From: Acidobacteriota bacterium
Lineage (GTDB): Bacteria; Actinomycetota; Actinomycetes; Actinomycetales; Microbacteriaceae
DNA length: 64,000 bases
Direction of reading: 5' to 3'
Assembly (NCBI GenBank): GCA_019351995.1
Contig: JABBOD010000009.1
Coordinates: forward strand, 1 to 64,000
Shown here: positions 26,989 to 35,473 of the stretch, piece by piece
Numbering within the stretch: position 1 is the first letter of the stretch
Layout: each line of letters starts with the position of its first letter
Made by a program: the position numbers and the translations under genes
The notes under the pieces: model-generated
What the model was told of the DNA's origin: nothing
Seen by the model: the letters and a program-made list of their open reading frames with translations, nothing else
Databases searched by the model: none

Positions 26989-27762
26989 TCACGCCTTCGG
27001 CTCGAGCCTTCCGCGGATCACCTTGTGGGGCGCTGCCTGCGCCACCGGCTTGATCGTGATCAGGTCGAGGTTCACGTGGCCGGGCAGCTCCATGGCATGC
27101 ACGATCGCGTCGGCGATGTCGCCGGCCACGAGAGGCTCCGGCACGTTCTCGTACACCGCGTCGGCCCGCGCCTGGTCGCCCTTGAAGCGGGTCAGCGAGA
27201 ACTCGTCGGTCTTGACCATGCCCGGGGCGATTTCGAGCACGCGGATCGGCTCGCCCGCCAGTTCGAGACGCAAGACGGCGACAAGGGCCGCCTCCGCGAA
27301 CTTGGCGGCGTTGTAGCCGCCCCCGCCCTCGTAGGCGACATGGCCGGCGATCGAGGTGACCGTCATGATGTCGGCGACCCCGGCATCCCGCGCGCCGTCC
27401 CGCAGCAGAGGCAGCACCGCGGCGATCATGCGCTGCGTGCCGAGCACATTGATGTCGTACATGCGACGCCAATCATCGGGGTCTGACGTCTCGATCGGAC
27501 CCATTCCGAACGCCCCGCCCGCGTTGTTGACCAGGCCGTGCAGCGGCCCGAGCGCCGCGAGCTCCTCACGAACCCGGTCGACGTCCGCCTGCTGCGTCAG
27601 GTCGGCGACGATGGTGCGGATGCCCGTGCCCTGCTCCAGCGCGGAGAGCCGGTCCGCCCGGCGCGCCACCCCGATGACGTCCCAGCCACGGGAGGCGAAC
27701 AGCCGAGCCGTCGCCTCCCCGATTCCGGAACTCGCTCCCGTTACGACCACGCGTTTCGTCAT
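26989..27762 (-). CDS. short-chain dehydrogenase/reductase
   Basis: The 257-residue classical SDR has the coenzyme loop TGASSGIG, the NNAG motif, catalytic Ser (TVTSIAGH) and Tyr-Lys (YNAAK). It reduces or oxidises an alcohol/carbonyl with NAD(P)H. It resembles the YdfG group of NADP-dependent short-chain hydroxy-acid dehydrogenases; this is a guess. ATG 27762 overlaps the MFS stop as ATGA. Part of the PadR operon. Confidence 0.93.
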   Translation of the reverse strand: MTKRVVVTGASSGIGEATARLFASRGWDVIGVARRADRLSALEQGTGIRTIVADLTQQADVDRVREELAALGPLHGLVNNAGGAFGMGPIETSDPDDWRRMYDINVLGTQRMIAAVLPLLRDGARDAGVADIMTVTSIAGHVAYEGGGGYNAAKFAEAALVAVLRLELAGEPIRVLEIAPGMVKTDEFSLTRFKGDQARADAVYENVPEPLVAGDIADAIVHAMELPGHVNLDLITIKPVAQAAPHKVIRGRLEPKA

Positions 27763-29405
27763 GGTTCCAGGCTACCGAGCACGGAGGCCTTCTCCGCGGG
27801 AGCGTGAGGGGCCTCGGGCTTCTCGGCATCGGGCTTGGCGGCGCCGGGCTGTGCCGCCGGAGCCGCCTCGTACCCCCGCGACACCCGCTTCGGGAGGGCG
27901 AACACCAAGAGGAAGGCGGCGATCGCGAAGACGGCGCTCACCGCGAGGGCGAGCGTGGCGCTGTGAGCGAAACCAACCGCGAGATTGTGATCGACGATCT
28001 TCTGGATCGCCGCGATGACGGCCGCCTTGCCCTCGGAGCCGTGCGCCTGCGCGGCCGCTGCGGTCTGCGCCGCGGTCGGAGCGAAACTGCCGGGCAGATT
28101 GCCGAACAGGACCGATCCGATCACTGCGATCCCGATGGCCGACCCGACCCGCTGGACGGTGCCGATGACCCCGGATGCCGCACCCGCCTCGGCGCGATCC
28201 ACCGTCGCGACGATGAACTGCGAGTTCGGCGCGATGAACAGCCCGGAACCGACGCCTGCCACCAGCAGGGGACCGAGAAGATCCCAGTTGGTGAGATCCG
28301 TCGGCCTCACCAGCAGCAGCACGAGCCACAGCGAGATCAGCCCGACCGCGACCATTCCGGTGCCGAGCAGCAGCACGGCGCGGCCGAGCCGTTCGGCGAG
28401 GCGGTTGCTCTGCGATGAACCGACGATGCTGCCGACCGCGAAGGGGATCGAGACAAGACCGGATTCGAGCGCGGTATGGCCGAGCCCCGCCTGCCAGAGC
28501 AACGAAATGGTGAAGAAGATGCTGGTGAACGCCGCGAAATACACCAGTGCCAGGACCACGCCCCCCGAGAACGACGGATGCGAGAACAGGTGCGGTGGCA
28601 CCAGCGGCTCCTTGCTGCGCCGGGCAACCGACAACTCCCACACCGCGAACAGGACGATCAGCACGACGCCGCCGGCGATCGAGAGGTATGTCCACAGCGG
28701 CCAGCCATCCTGCTGACCCTGGATCAGGGGAACCAGCAGGGCGACCAGCGCGCCGGCCAGCAGGACAAAGCCGAAGAAGTCCAGGCCGGACTTCGCCCGC
28801 GCCTCGGCTCCGCCTGGCAGCAGCAGGAAGGCGGCGGCCACCGCGATGACGCCGAGTGGCAGGTTCACGAAGAAGATGGACCGCCAGCCGTTCGCGTCGC
28901 CGAGCCACTGGATCAGCAGTCCACCGACCAGCGGACCGAGAGCCGTTGAGAAGCCGATCGCCGCGCCGAAGATCGCGAAGGCGCGACCGCGCACGCGCGG
29001 CGGGAACATCAACTGGATGAGCGCGGTCACCGGCGGGAAGAAGATGCCCCCGAACAGGCCCTGCACCACGCGGGCGATGATCAGCGTCGTGGCATCGTTC
29101 GAGATCCCCGCCACCAGGCTGGCCAAGGTGAACCCGACCAAGCCGACGATGAAGACCCACTTGTGACCGATCCGGTCGCCGATGCGGCCGGCGGGGATCA
29201 GCGCGAGTCCGTAGGCCAGGGCGTACCCCGAGATGATCCACGACAGCGTCGCCTCGTCCGCCTTCAGGCTCGTGCGGATGGTCGGCAACGCGACGTTGAC
29301 GATCGTGGTGTCGAGCAGGGCCATGGCGATGCCCAGAATCAGAACGGCGAAAGCCGCCCATGTCTTGCGAGGGATGATCGGCGCAGGCGCGGTCGGGGTG
29401 GTCAT
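27759..29405 (-). CDS. DHA2-type MFS drug exporter (EmrB/QacA-like)
   Basis: The 548-residue protein has 14 predicted TMs. The first helix carries LLDTTIVNVALPTI, the motif D1 of 14-TM drug exporters, and GRIGDRIGHKWVF is the MFS signature loop. The C-terminal tail is Ala/Glu/Pro-rich and cytoplasmic. ATG 29405 shares a base with the PadR stop (TGATG). It is part of a PadR-regulated operon with an SDR and a flavin oxidoreductase, so the system probably detoxifies and exports an aromatic or drug-like compound. Confidence 0.93.
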   Translation of the reverse strand: MTTPTAPAPIIPRKTWAAFAVLILGIAMALLDTTIVNVALPTIRTSLKADEATLSWIISGYALAYGLALIPAGRIGDRIGHKWVFIVGLVGFTLASLVAGISNDATTLIIARVVQGLFGGIFFPPVTALIQLMFPPRVRGRAFAIFGAAIGFSTALGPLVGGLLIQWLGDANGWRSIFFVNLPLGVIAVAAAFLLLPGGAEARAKSGLDFFGFVLLAGALVALLVPLIQGQQDGWPLWTYLSIAGGVVLIVLFAVWELSVARRSKEPLVPPHLFSHPSFSGGVVLALVYFAAFTSIFFTISLLWQAGLGHTALESGLVSIPFAVGSIVGSSQSNRLAERLGRAVLLLGTGMVAVGLISLWLVLLLVRPTDLTNWDLLGPLLVAGVGSGLFIAPNSQFIVATVDRAEAGAASGVIGTVQRVGSAIGIAVIGSVLFGNLPGSFAPTAAQTAAAAQAHGSEGKAAVIAAIQKIVDHNLAVGFAHSATLALAVSAVFAIAAFLLVFALPKRVSRGYEAAPAAQPGAAKPDAEKPEAPHAPAEKASVLGSLEP

Positions 29406-29968
29406 CAGGTGTCCTCTCTGGACTTCTCTGCGGCGATGATCTCGGGAAGTTCGTGGGCGAGCCGTTCGTGCCAGGCGATCTCGCCTCGAAGGCGTTCCGC
29501 CTTGTGCTTCATCACGGATAGTTCGATGGGGCTGAGGTAGTGCGCGATGCGGTCGGTGTGTGTTTCGTTTTCGACGAGGAGCGCCTTCAGGTCGACGATC
29601 CTGGCGGCCAAGGTGGTGGGGAGTTCGTCGATGCGCTCGCGATCCATGCGGCTCACGGCGAGATCGAAGGGATCCGGCTTCATGACGATCTCGCGGAGTC
29701 CCTCGATGCGGAGCGTCGCGAGCGTCTCGCGACCGGCGGCGGTGATGCCCCAGACCTGGCGCTCCGGATACGAACCCTCTCGCTCGACACGAACCTCGTC
29801 GATCAGGCCCTCGCCGTGCATTCTCCTGATCGCTCCGTACAGGGCGCCGACCGTGACATCCGTCCACTCATCGACGTGCTCCTTCTCCGCGAGCTGACGG
29901 AGCTGGTGACCGTGCATCTGACCCTCATCAGCGAGCGCGCTGAGAATGTAGAGACGGATGCTGGACAC
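29405..29968 (-). CDS. PadR-family transcriptional regulator
   Basis: The 187-residue repressor has an N-terminal PadR winged helix (IRLYILSALADEGQMHGHQL) and a C-terminal helical dimer domain (Vir_act_alpha_C-like, with many charged helices). PadR proteins bind a ligand and derepress export genes. GTG 29968 lies six bases after a GAGAGT -10 with TTGACT -35, matching a leaderless mRNA; TTG 29986 is an alternative start. The start region overlaps its operator, so autoregulation is expected. Confidence 0.9.
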   Translation of the reverse strand: MSSIRLYILSALADEGQMHGHQLRQLAEKEHVDEWTDVTVGALYGAIRRMHGEGLIDEVRVEREGSYPERQVWGITAAGRETLATLRIEGLREIVMKPDPFDLAVSRMDRERIDELPTTLAARIVDLKALLVENETHTDRIAHYLSPIELSVMKHKAERLRGEIAWHERLAHELPEIIAAEKSREDT

Positions 29969-29971
29969 GGA

Positions 29972-30003
29972 ACTACTCTCGCGCAAGTAGTCTCGCGAGT
30001 CAA
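29972..30003 (-). promoter_or_regulatory. padR promoter with overlapping dyad operator
   Basis: Minus-strand -35 TTGACT (29998-30003), a 17-bp spacer and -10 GAGAGT (29975-29980) precede GTG 29968 by six bases. The dyad ACTACT-N8-AGTAGT (29972-29991) covers the -10. The spacing of half-sites is like known PadR-family operators. The plus-strand metY promoter lies about 40 bp away. Confidence 0.65.
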
Positions 30004-30044
30004 ATCGGTTGGCTCTCTTGTGTTACTCCCCATTGCGGACCGCG

Positions 30045-30073
30045 TTGCCGCGTCGCATCAGCGCGCCTACTGT
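30045..30073 (+). promoter_or_regulatory. putative metY promoter
   Basis: TTGCCG (30045-30050), a 17-bp spacer and TACTGT (30068-30073) form a good sigma-A-like promoter. The leader to ATG 30124 would be about 43 nt, too short for a SAM riboswitch, and none is visible. Confidence 0.55.
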
Positions 30074-30123
30074 CGTCCACGACTTCCGAAAACACGTCGA
30101 ACCACCCATCGAAGGAGCACACC

Positions 30124-31440
30124 ATGTCCGACTACCAGTTCGAGACGCTGCAGATCCACGCCGGAGCCGCCCCCGACCCGGTCACCCACGCCCGCGCCAC
30201 GCCGATCTACAAGACCACTTCGTACGTCTTCGACAGCACGGAGCACGCGAAGAACCTGTTCGCGCTCGCCGAGTTCGGCAACATCTACACCCGCATCATG
30301 AACCCGACCACCGACGTCATCGAGCAGCGCATCGCGGCGCTGGAGGGCGGCACCGCGGCACTGGCAACGGCATCCGGCTCTTCGGCGATCACCTACGCCG
30401 TGCTGAACATCGCGGGTGCCGGGGATCACATCGTTTCGTCGAGCTCCATCTATGGCGGCACGTACAACCTGTTCAAGTACACCCTCGCCAAGCTCGGCAT
30501 CGAGGTGACCTTCGTCGAGAACCAGGACGACCTGGCCGAGTGGGCGGCTGCCGTCCGCCCCAACACCAAGCTGTTCTTCGCCGAGACCATCGGCAACCCG
30601 AAGATCAACATCCTCGACATCGAGGGCGTCTCGGGCGTCGCGCACGACAACAGCCTGCCCCTGATCGTCGACAACACGATCGCCACGCCGTACCTGATCC
30701 GTCCCTTCGAGTTCGGCGCCGACATCGTCGTGCACTCGGCCACCAAGTTCCTCGGCGGACACGGCACGGTCATCGCGGGCCTCATCGTCGACGGGGGCAG
30801 GTTCGCCTGGTCGAAGAACGTCGACAAGTTCCCGGGCCTGACCGAGCCTGACCCGTCGTATGGCGGCGCCAGCTACACCACGGCGGTCGGCGACGGCATC
30901 GCGTATGTCATCAAGGCCCGTGTCACGCTGCTGCGCGACACCGGCGCCGCGCTGTCGCCCGACAGCTCCTTCGCGCTCATCCAGGGCGTGGAGACCCTGA
31001 GCCTGCGCATCGAGCGGCACGTGCAGAACGCCCAGGCGATTGCCGAGTTCCTCGAGAACCACGCCGACATCGCCTCGGTGAACTACTCGGGCCTGCCGTC
31101 GAGCCCCTGGTACGCGGCTGCCAACAAGTACGCCCCCAAGGGCGTCGGCGCCGTGGTCAGCTTCGAGCTCAAGGGCGGGGTGGATGCCGGGAAGGCACTC
31201 GTCGAGAACGTCAGCCTCTTCAGCCACCTGGCCAATATCGGTGACGTGCGGAGCCTGATCATCCACCCGGCGTCGACCACGCACAGCCAGCTCACCCCGG
31301 AGCAGCAGCTCACGACCGGTGTCACGCCGGGCCTGGTCCGCCTGTCGGTCGGGCTCGAGAACGTCGTCGACCTGATCGCCGATCTCGAGGCCGGTTTCGC
31401 CGCGGCCCGCGCGGTGTCCGCGGCCAACGCCTCGGCCTGA
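30124..31440 (+). CDS. metY: O-acetylhomoserine sulfhydrylase
   Basis: MetY makes homocysteine from O-acetylhomoserine and sulfide, the direct-sulfhydrylation route to methionine. The 438-residue PLP enzyme of the Cys/Met metabolism family has the PLP lysine K208 in VHSATKFLGGHGT, and QTHA-type N-terminus (FETLQIHAGA). GAAGGAG precedes ATG 30124 by about seven bases. MetX, the enzyme making its substrate, follows after 154 bp containing a strong hairpin. Confidence 0.96.
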   Translation: MSDYQFETLQIHAGAAPDPVTHARATPIYKTTSYVFDSTEHAKNLFALAEFGNIYTRIMNPTTDVIEQRIAALEGGTAALATASGSSAITYAVLNIAGAGDHIVSSSSIYGGTYNLFKYTLAKLGIEVTFVENQDDLAEWAAAVRPNTKLFFAETIGNPKINILDIEGVSGVAHDNSLPLIVDNTIATPYLIRPFEFGADIVVHSATKFLGGHGTVIAGLIVDGGRFAWSKNVDKFPGLTEPDPSYGGASYTTAVGDGIAYVIKARVTLLRDTGAALSPDSSFALIQGVETLSLRIERHVQNAQAIAEFLENHADIASVNYSGLPSSPWYAAANKYAPKGVGAVVSFELKGGVDAGKALVENVSLFSHLANIGDVRSLIIHPASTTHSQLTPEQQLTTGVTPGLVRLSVGLENVVDLIADLEAGFAAARAVSAANASA

Positions 31441-31453
31441 GCCGCACCGCGCA

Positions 31454-31532
31454 CAGCGGCGAGCGCGGGTCTGCGCGGCGAGCGCGGGGTGTGCATGCCC
31501 CGCGCTCGCCGCTGAACCCCGCGCTCGCGCTG
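31454..31532. repeat. strong hairpin and four-copy palindromic repeat between metY and metX
   Basis: GCGGCGAGCGCGGGG (31475-31489) and its exact complement (31498-31512) form a perfect 15-bp stem around an 8-nt loop. The outer CAGCGGCGAGCGCGGG (31454-31469) also pairs exactly with 31499-31514, and a fourth related copy lies at 31517-31532. The two pairings exclude each other. No U-tract follows. Confidence 0.8.
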
Positions 31533-31594
31533 TCGGGGTGGCGCGCGTCACACAGCGGGCCCGCGCTCCCGCGTGCGAGAGAATATGCAGTGAC

Positions 31595-32800
31595 ATGGAC
31601 TGGCAGACACCGGAAGACGCGGTGCCCTCGGCGTTCGTCACGGAGTCCAATCGCCGGGCTCTCGCGGCGGAGCCCCCGGCATCCGGTGCCTGGCGCCCCG
31701 GCGACGATCCGGGGGATCGGCTGTTCGTCGAGATCGGCGACGTCGCGCTCGAACGCGGTGGCCCGCTACCGGGCGTCACCATCGCGTACGAATCGTGGGG
31801 CGAGCTCAACCCCGACCGCAGCAATGCCGTGCTCGTGCTGCACGCGCTGACCGGTGACAGCCATCTCGCGGGCCCCGCGGGCCCTGGGCATCCGACCGCC
31901 GGATGGTGGTCAGGCCTCGTCGGACCCGGCAAGGTCCTCGACCCGTCCGAGTGGTTCGTGGTCGCCCCCAACATGCTCGGCGGCTGCCAGGGCACGACCG
32001 GGCCTGCGTCGCTGCACCCGGACGGCGGCGAGTGGGGACCGCGCTTCCCGTACCTGACCATCCGAGACCAGGTGGAGGCGCAGCGCCTGTTCTCCGATGC
32101 GATCGGCATCACCCGATGGGCCGCCGTGATCGGCGGTTCGATGGGCGGGATGCAGGCCCTGGAGTGGGCGGTCACACATCCCGATCGCGTCGAACGCCTT
32201 GCCGTGCTCGCCGCACCGCCGAGTTCGAGCGCGGACCAGATCGCCTTGAACTCGGTGCAGAACGAGGCGATTCAGATGGATTCGGGTTTCGCCGGCGGCG
32301 AGTACTACGACGCCGCCGACGGCCACGGCCCGCACCGCGGTCTCGCGCTCGCCCGCCGGATGGCCCTTCTGAACTACCGCTCCCCGACCGAGCTCAACGA
32401 TCGTTTCGAACGCAGTTGGCAGAGCGGGCTCAGCCCGCTGGGCGGCAATGGCGTGTTCGCGGTCGAGAGTTACCTGGGCTTCCACGGCAACAAGTTCACC
32501 CGCCGGTTCGACGCGAACAGCTACCTGGTGCTGACGGATGCCATGAACTCGCACGACATCGGTCGGGACCGCGGCGGGGTCGCCGCCGCGCTCGCGCGTT
32601 CGACCGCCAGAGCATTGGTGCTCGGAATCGACTCTGACCGGCTGTTCCCGGTTCCCGGCCAGGAGATCATCGCCAGACATCTCCCGGGGAACATCGACGG
32701 AGACGTACCGGTCGTGCTCAACTCCCCGTTCGGGCACGACGCCTTCCTCATTGAAGACGTGATGGTGGGAGAGCAGCTTCGACGGCTCCTGGCTGCCTGA
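31595..32800 (+). CDS. metX: homoserine O-acetyltransferase
   Basis: MetX transfers acetyl from acetyl-CoA to homoserine, the first committed step to methionine. The 401-residue alpha/beta-hydrolase has the nucleophile serine in GGSMGGMQALEW, the catalytic Asp in LGIDSDRLFP and His in FGHDAFLIE. The MLGGCQGTTGP motif is typical of MetX. ATG 31595 is preferred; the region just upstream has AGAATATGC (31580s), which could be a -10 for a leaderless mRNA. Works with MetY upstream. Confidence 0.96.
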   Translation: MDWQTPEDAVPSAFVTESNRRALAAEPPASGAWRPGDDPGDRLFVEIGDVALERGGPLPGVTIAYESWGELNPDRSNAVLVLHALTGDSHLAGPAGPGHPTAGWWSGLVGPGKVLDPSEWFVVAPNMLGGCQGTTGPASLHPDGGEWGPRFPYLTIRDQVEAQRLFSDAIGITRWAAVIGGSMGGMQALEWAVTHPDRVERLAVLAAPPSSSADQIALNSVQNEAIQMDSGFAGGEYYDAADGHGPHRGLALARRMALLNYRSPTELNDRFERSWQSGLSPLGGNGVFAVESYLGFHGNKFTRRFDANSYLVLTDAMNSHDIGRDRGGVAAALARSTARALVLGIDSDRLFPVPGQEIIARHLPGNIDGDVPVVLNSPFGHDAFLIEDVMVGEQLRRLLAA

Positions 32801-32882
32801 TGCGCGGTCGTGGCATCCGTCCGCCACCGCGACAGCGGACTGCCTTCGATGACGAAGAAAAACCGCACACGGATGTCAGCGT

Positions 32883-32903
32883 GGCACCCCCTCTTCGGGT
32901 GCC
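32883..32903 (+). repeat. GC-rich hairpin between metX and the kinase gene
   Basis: GGCACCC (32883-32889) and GGGTGCC (32897-32903) form a 7-bp stem with a 7-nt loop. It lies downstream of metX and 58 bp before the kinase ATG. It may end the met transcript or regulate the kinase leader. No run of T follows. Confidence 0.45.
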
Positions 32904-32960
32904 CCCCTGTGGCAGCATGTCGATTGGACTGACGCTCAGCTCACAGGAGAAAACCCCCCG

Positions 32961-34148
32961 ATGGACCTGATCACCAAGGAACGCGACCGGCTCCTCCAGC
33001 GGACCGCTCGTGGGTACGGGCTCAGCTTCACGGTTGTCGCGGTGGTGTGCATGCTGTTGCCGGGTGCGGTAAGTTCCACAGCACTGATCGTGTCACTTCC
33101 CCTGTTCGCCGTGATCGGCGTCTCGCAGTTCAGGATGGGAGTGAGTCGATCTCCGGTATGGATCGCGCTCTCGCTCGTGGCCGGCCTCGGCATCCTGGTC
33201 GCGACCACGACGGTCGGGCACCATCCCTCTCCGGCCGGATTCGCAGCCCTGGTCGAGCTCACCGCCGCCTCGCTCGCCGCCTTCGCGCTGGTTCTCACCT
33301 CGAGTGCGCCGCGGATTGCCGCGTTGGTGCTGTCGTTCCTGGTGATCGGCTCCGCCCTCCTCCTGCTCACCCGCAGCGAACAGGCGCCGCTACGGACTGC
33401 CGGCGTCTACGTGCTGGGGTGGGTGCTGCCAGCGCTGATCGCGATCTGGATCAGTGCCGGGGTTCCGCAAGTCGCCAAACGGATCAACAGCATCGGTCGA
33501 GCGCACAGGGCCGAGCGCCAGGCCAGCGAACTGGAGGCGCAGCGTCGGCAGGGCGCGCGCCTCCTGCACGACACCGTGCTGGCGACGCTCACCCTGCTCG
33601 CCCACTCCGGCGTCGGGGTGACACCTGAGGCCTTGCGTCAGCAGGCCGGCGATGACGCCCGCCTGCTTCGCCAGTTGCGGATGGGCGGCAGCCCGACCCC
33701 GCTCGCCGATGGCGTCGGCGCCGAGACCTCGCCCGTCCTGGTCGTGGCAGAACCCGTACTGGGCACCACACTCGAATCGGTCAAGCAGCGCTTCGGCCGC
33801 ATGGGCCTCGAGGTCAGCTGGCACGGGACCGGGCAGGTGCTGCTGCCGAGCCACACTCTCGACGCGTTCCTGCTGGCGCTGGCCGAGTGTCTCGAAAACG
33901 TCAGAAGGCATTCCGGGGTGACCCAGGCCCACGTGACGATCACGGACGACGCCTCAACGGTCCGCGCTCTGGTCACGGACGCGGGGGTCGGCTTCAACAT
34001 CGAAGACATCGACGAGGCCAAACTCGGGTTCACGGAGTCGGTCGTGGCGCGACTGCGGGATGTGGGGGGCAACGCCCGCCTGTTCTCGGCACCGGGGTCG
34101 GGGACAACCGTGGTGCTCGAAGTCCCACGAGGTGAGGCGAGCCCGTGA
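32961..34148 (+). CDS. sensor histidine kinase (HisKA_3/NarL-partner type)
   Basis: The 395-residue protein has about six N-terminal transmembrane helices (residues about 18-175), a dimerisation helix with the phospho-acceptor His203 in GARLLHDTVLATLT, and a HATPase domain with the N-box LAECLENVRRH and G-box DAGVGFN. It would signal to the response regulator two genes on. There is no large extracellular domain, so it may sense the membrane. AGGAG precedes ATG 32961. It overlaps the next gene by GTGA. The stimulus is unknown. Confidence 0.9.
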   Translation: MDLITKERDRLLQRTARGYGLSFTVVAVVCMLLPGAVSSTALIVSLPLFAVIGVSQFRMGVSRSPVWIALSLVAGLGILVATTTVGHHPSPAGFAALVELTAASLAAFALVLTSSAPRIAALVLSFLVIGSALLLLTRSEQAPLRTAGVYVLGWVLPALIAIWISAGVPQVAKRINSIGRAHRAERQASELEAQRRQGARLLHDTVLATLTLLAHSGVGVTPEALRQQAGDDARLLRQLRMGGSPTPLADGVGAETSPVLVVAEPVLGTTLESVKQRFGRMGLEVSWHGTGQVLLPSHTLDAFLLALAECLENVRRHSGVTQAHVTITDDASTVRALVTDAGVGFNIEDIDEAKLGFTESVVARLRDVGGNARLFSAPGSGTTVVLEVPRGEASP

Positions 34149-35404
34149 CATTCTCCGCTCCCGAAGAGAACACTCTCGGCGTCGTCGTCGGGAACGCCCG
34201 GCGGGCCGTCGGCAAGACCGCCCGACGCATCGGTCGTGCCTCCGCGCACCGCGCAAGCCTGGGGACCGCGTTCCTGGGCCTCGGCGCGGCCATCCTGGTC
34301 GGCCTTCGAGCCGTCTACGGGGCCAGCTGGTTCGTGGCCCTGTGGGGCGTCTATCCGCAGCCACTCGCCGCAGCAGCGGCGTGGGTGGTTCTCGGCGCCG
34401 TCATCGTCGGGGCCATCGTCACCTCCCGGATCATCGGAGACCGCCTCCCCGACTGGATGTTCGGGCTCTTCCTCACCGGCCTCCTGGTCGCGGTCGCCCT
34501 CGACGTGATCGCCGTCTGGAGCCTGCACGACATCGGGCGCAACGCCACCGCAGCGCTCGCGGCAGGCATGACGCTCCTGGTCGTCGTGACGTTGCGGGGT
34601 TCGACCGAGATCCTGATCGCCGCCGGCGCGCTCGGGCTCGGCCTCGCCGTTGCGATCTTCTTGGATGCGCCACCGGCCGCCCAGATCACCGGCGACTGGC
34701 TCGCGCCTCAGGTGACGGCCGTGGCATCGGCCATCCTCCCCGCCGTGATCGGCGTCACGATCGTGGAGAGCTTCCGACGGATGGTGCAAGTCGAGCTCGA
34801 CCGGGTGCTGGTGCAATCGACGGTGTCGGCCCCACGATTCGCCGTCGGCATGCTCGCCTCCGAGGAGCTCGCCCGCCTCGATCTCACCGCCGAGGAGTTG
34901 CTCGAGTCGATCGCCACCAGGAAGACCCCGTTGCCGCTGGCGCCGAAGATGGCATCCGTCGCGGCATCGCTCGCCACCGAACTGCGGCTGCACCTCATCG
35001 AGGGGCGGCGCGAGACCTGGCTCTACCACGCGGTCAGCGAGTCCGAAATGCTCGGCAAGGCCGTCACGCTTGTCGACAAGTCGAGCCTCGCCGGCCTGCT
35101 CGACCCGGTGCAGCGCGACGGGCTGCTCGCGGCCACCTGGCTCTTGGTCGGTGACACGATCACCTCCAACGCCAACCGCATGGTGAGCGTGCAGCTCGGC
35201 CCCGTCGTGCCGGGTGACGCTCCCGTCCCCGATCACAAGATCCTGATCCCGATCACCATCACCACGACCGGCGTGGCACGGAATCGCGTCGATCCGTCGA
35301 TCTGGGACGCGCTGGGTCGTGTCGGGCACTACTCTGACCACACCCAGGATTCCAGCCTCCGCGTCGACATCGAATGCCTGGTCGACAACCCAGCTGACGT
35401 GTGA
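34145..35404 (+). CDS. membrane protein resembling a histidine kinase without catalytic parts
   Basis: The 419-residue protein has about six transmembrane helices (residues about 38-220), then a helical cytoplasmic segment, then a beta/alpha tail. The layout copies the upstream kinase, but no acceptor histidine with HD-type motif, N-box or G-box is visible. It overlaps the kinase by four bases (GTGA), so the two are translationally coupled. A role as pseudokinase partner or scaffold is inferred. No other family is recognised. Confidence 0.78.
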   Translation: MTFSAPEENTLGVVVGNARRAVGKTARRIGRASAHRASLGTAFLGLGAAILVGLRAVYGASWFVALWGVYPQPLAAAAAWVVLGAVIVGAIVTSRIIGDRLPDWMFGLFLTGLLVAVALDVIAVWSLHDIGRNATAALAAGMTLLVVVTLRGSTEILIAAGALGLGLAVAIFLDAPPAAQITGDWLAPQVTAVASAILPAVIGVTIVESFRRMVQVELDRVLVQSTVSAPRFAVGMLASEELARLDLTAEELLESIATRKTPLPLAPKMASVAASLATELRLHLIEGRRETWLYHAVSESEMLGKAVTLVDKSSLAGLLDPVQRDGLLAATWLLVGDTITSNANRMVSVQLGPVVPGDAPVPDHKILIPITITTTGVARNRVDPSIWDALGRVGHYSDHTQDSSLRVDIECLVDNPADV

Positions 35405-35473
35405 CACAGCTGCACCCCACCCACGACACCACCGCTTCACGCCACCGCACAGCACTATGAAAGGAGAGCCACC

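Noticed and set aside
30074-30123. SAM riboswitch before metY
   Set aside because: The predicted leader is only about 43 nt, and no conserved riboswitch core was seen.
30067-32175. 702-codon open frame opposite metY and metX
   Set aside because: Antisense shadow; metY and metX have PLP and catalytic-triad motifs and proper starts.
34060-35154. 364-codon Arg-rich frame on the plus strand, overlapping the kinase-like membrane protein
   Set aside because: Arg/Gly/His/Pro-rich frame-shifted shadow with no hydrophobic or domain structure; the other frame has membrane helices and a proper coupled start.
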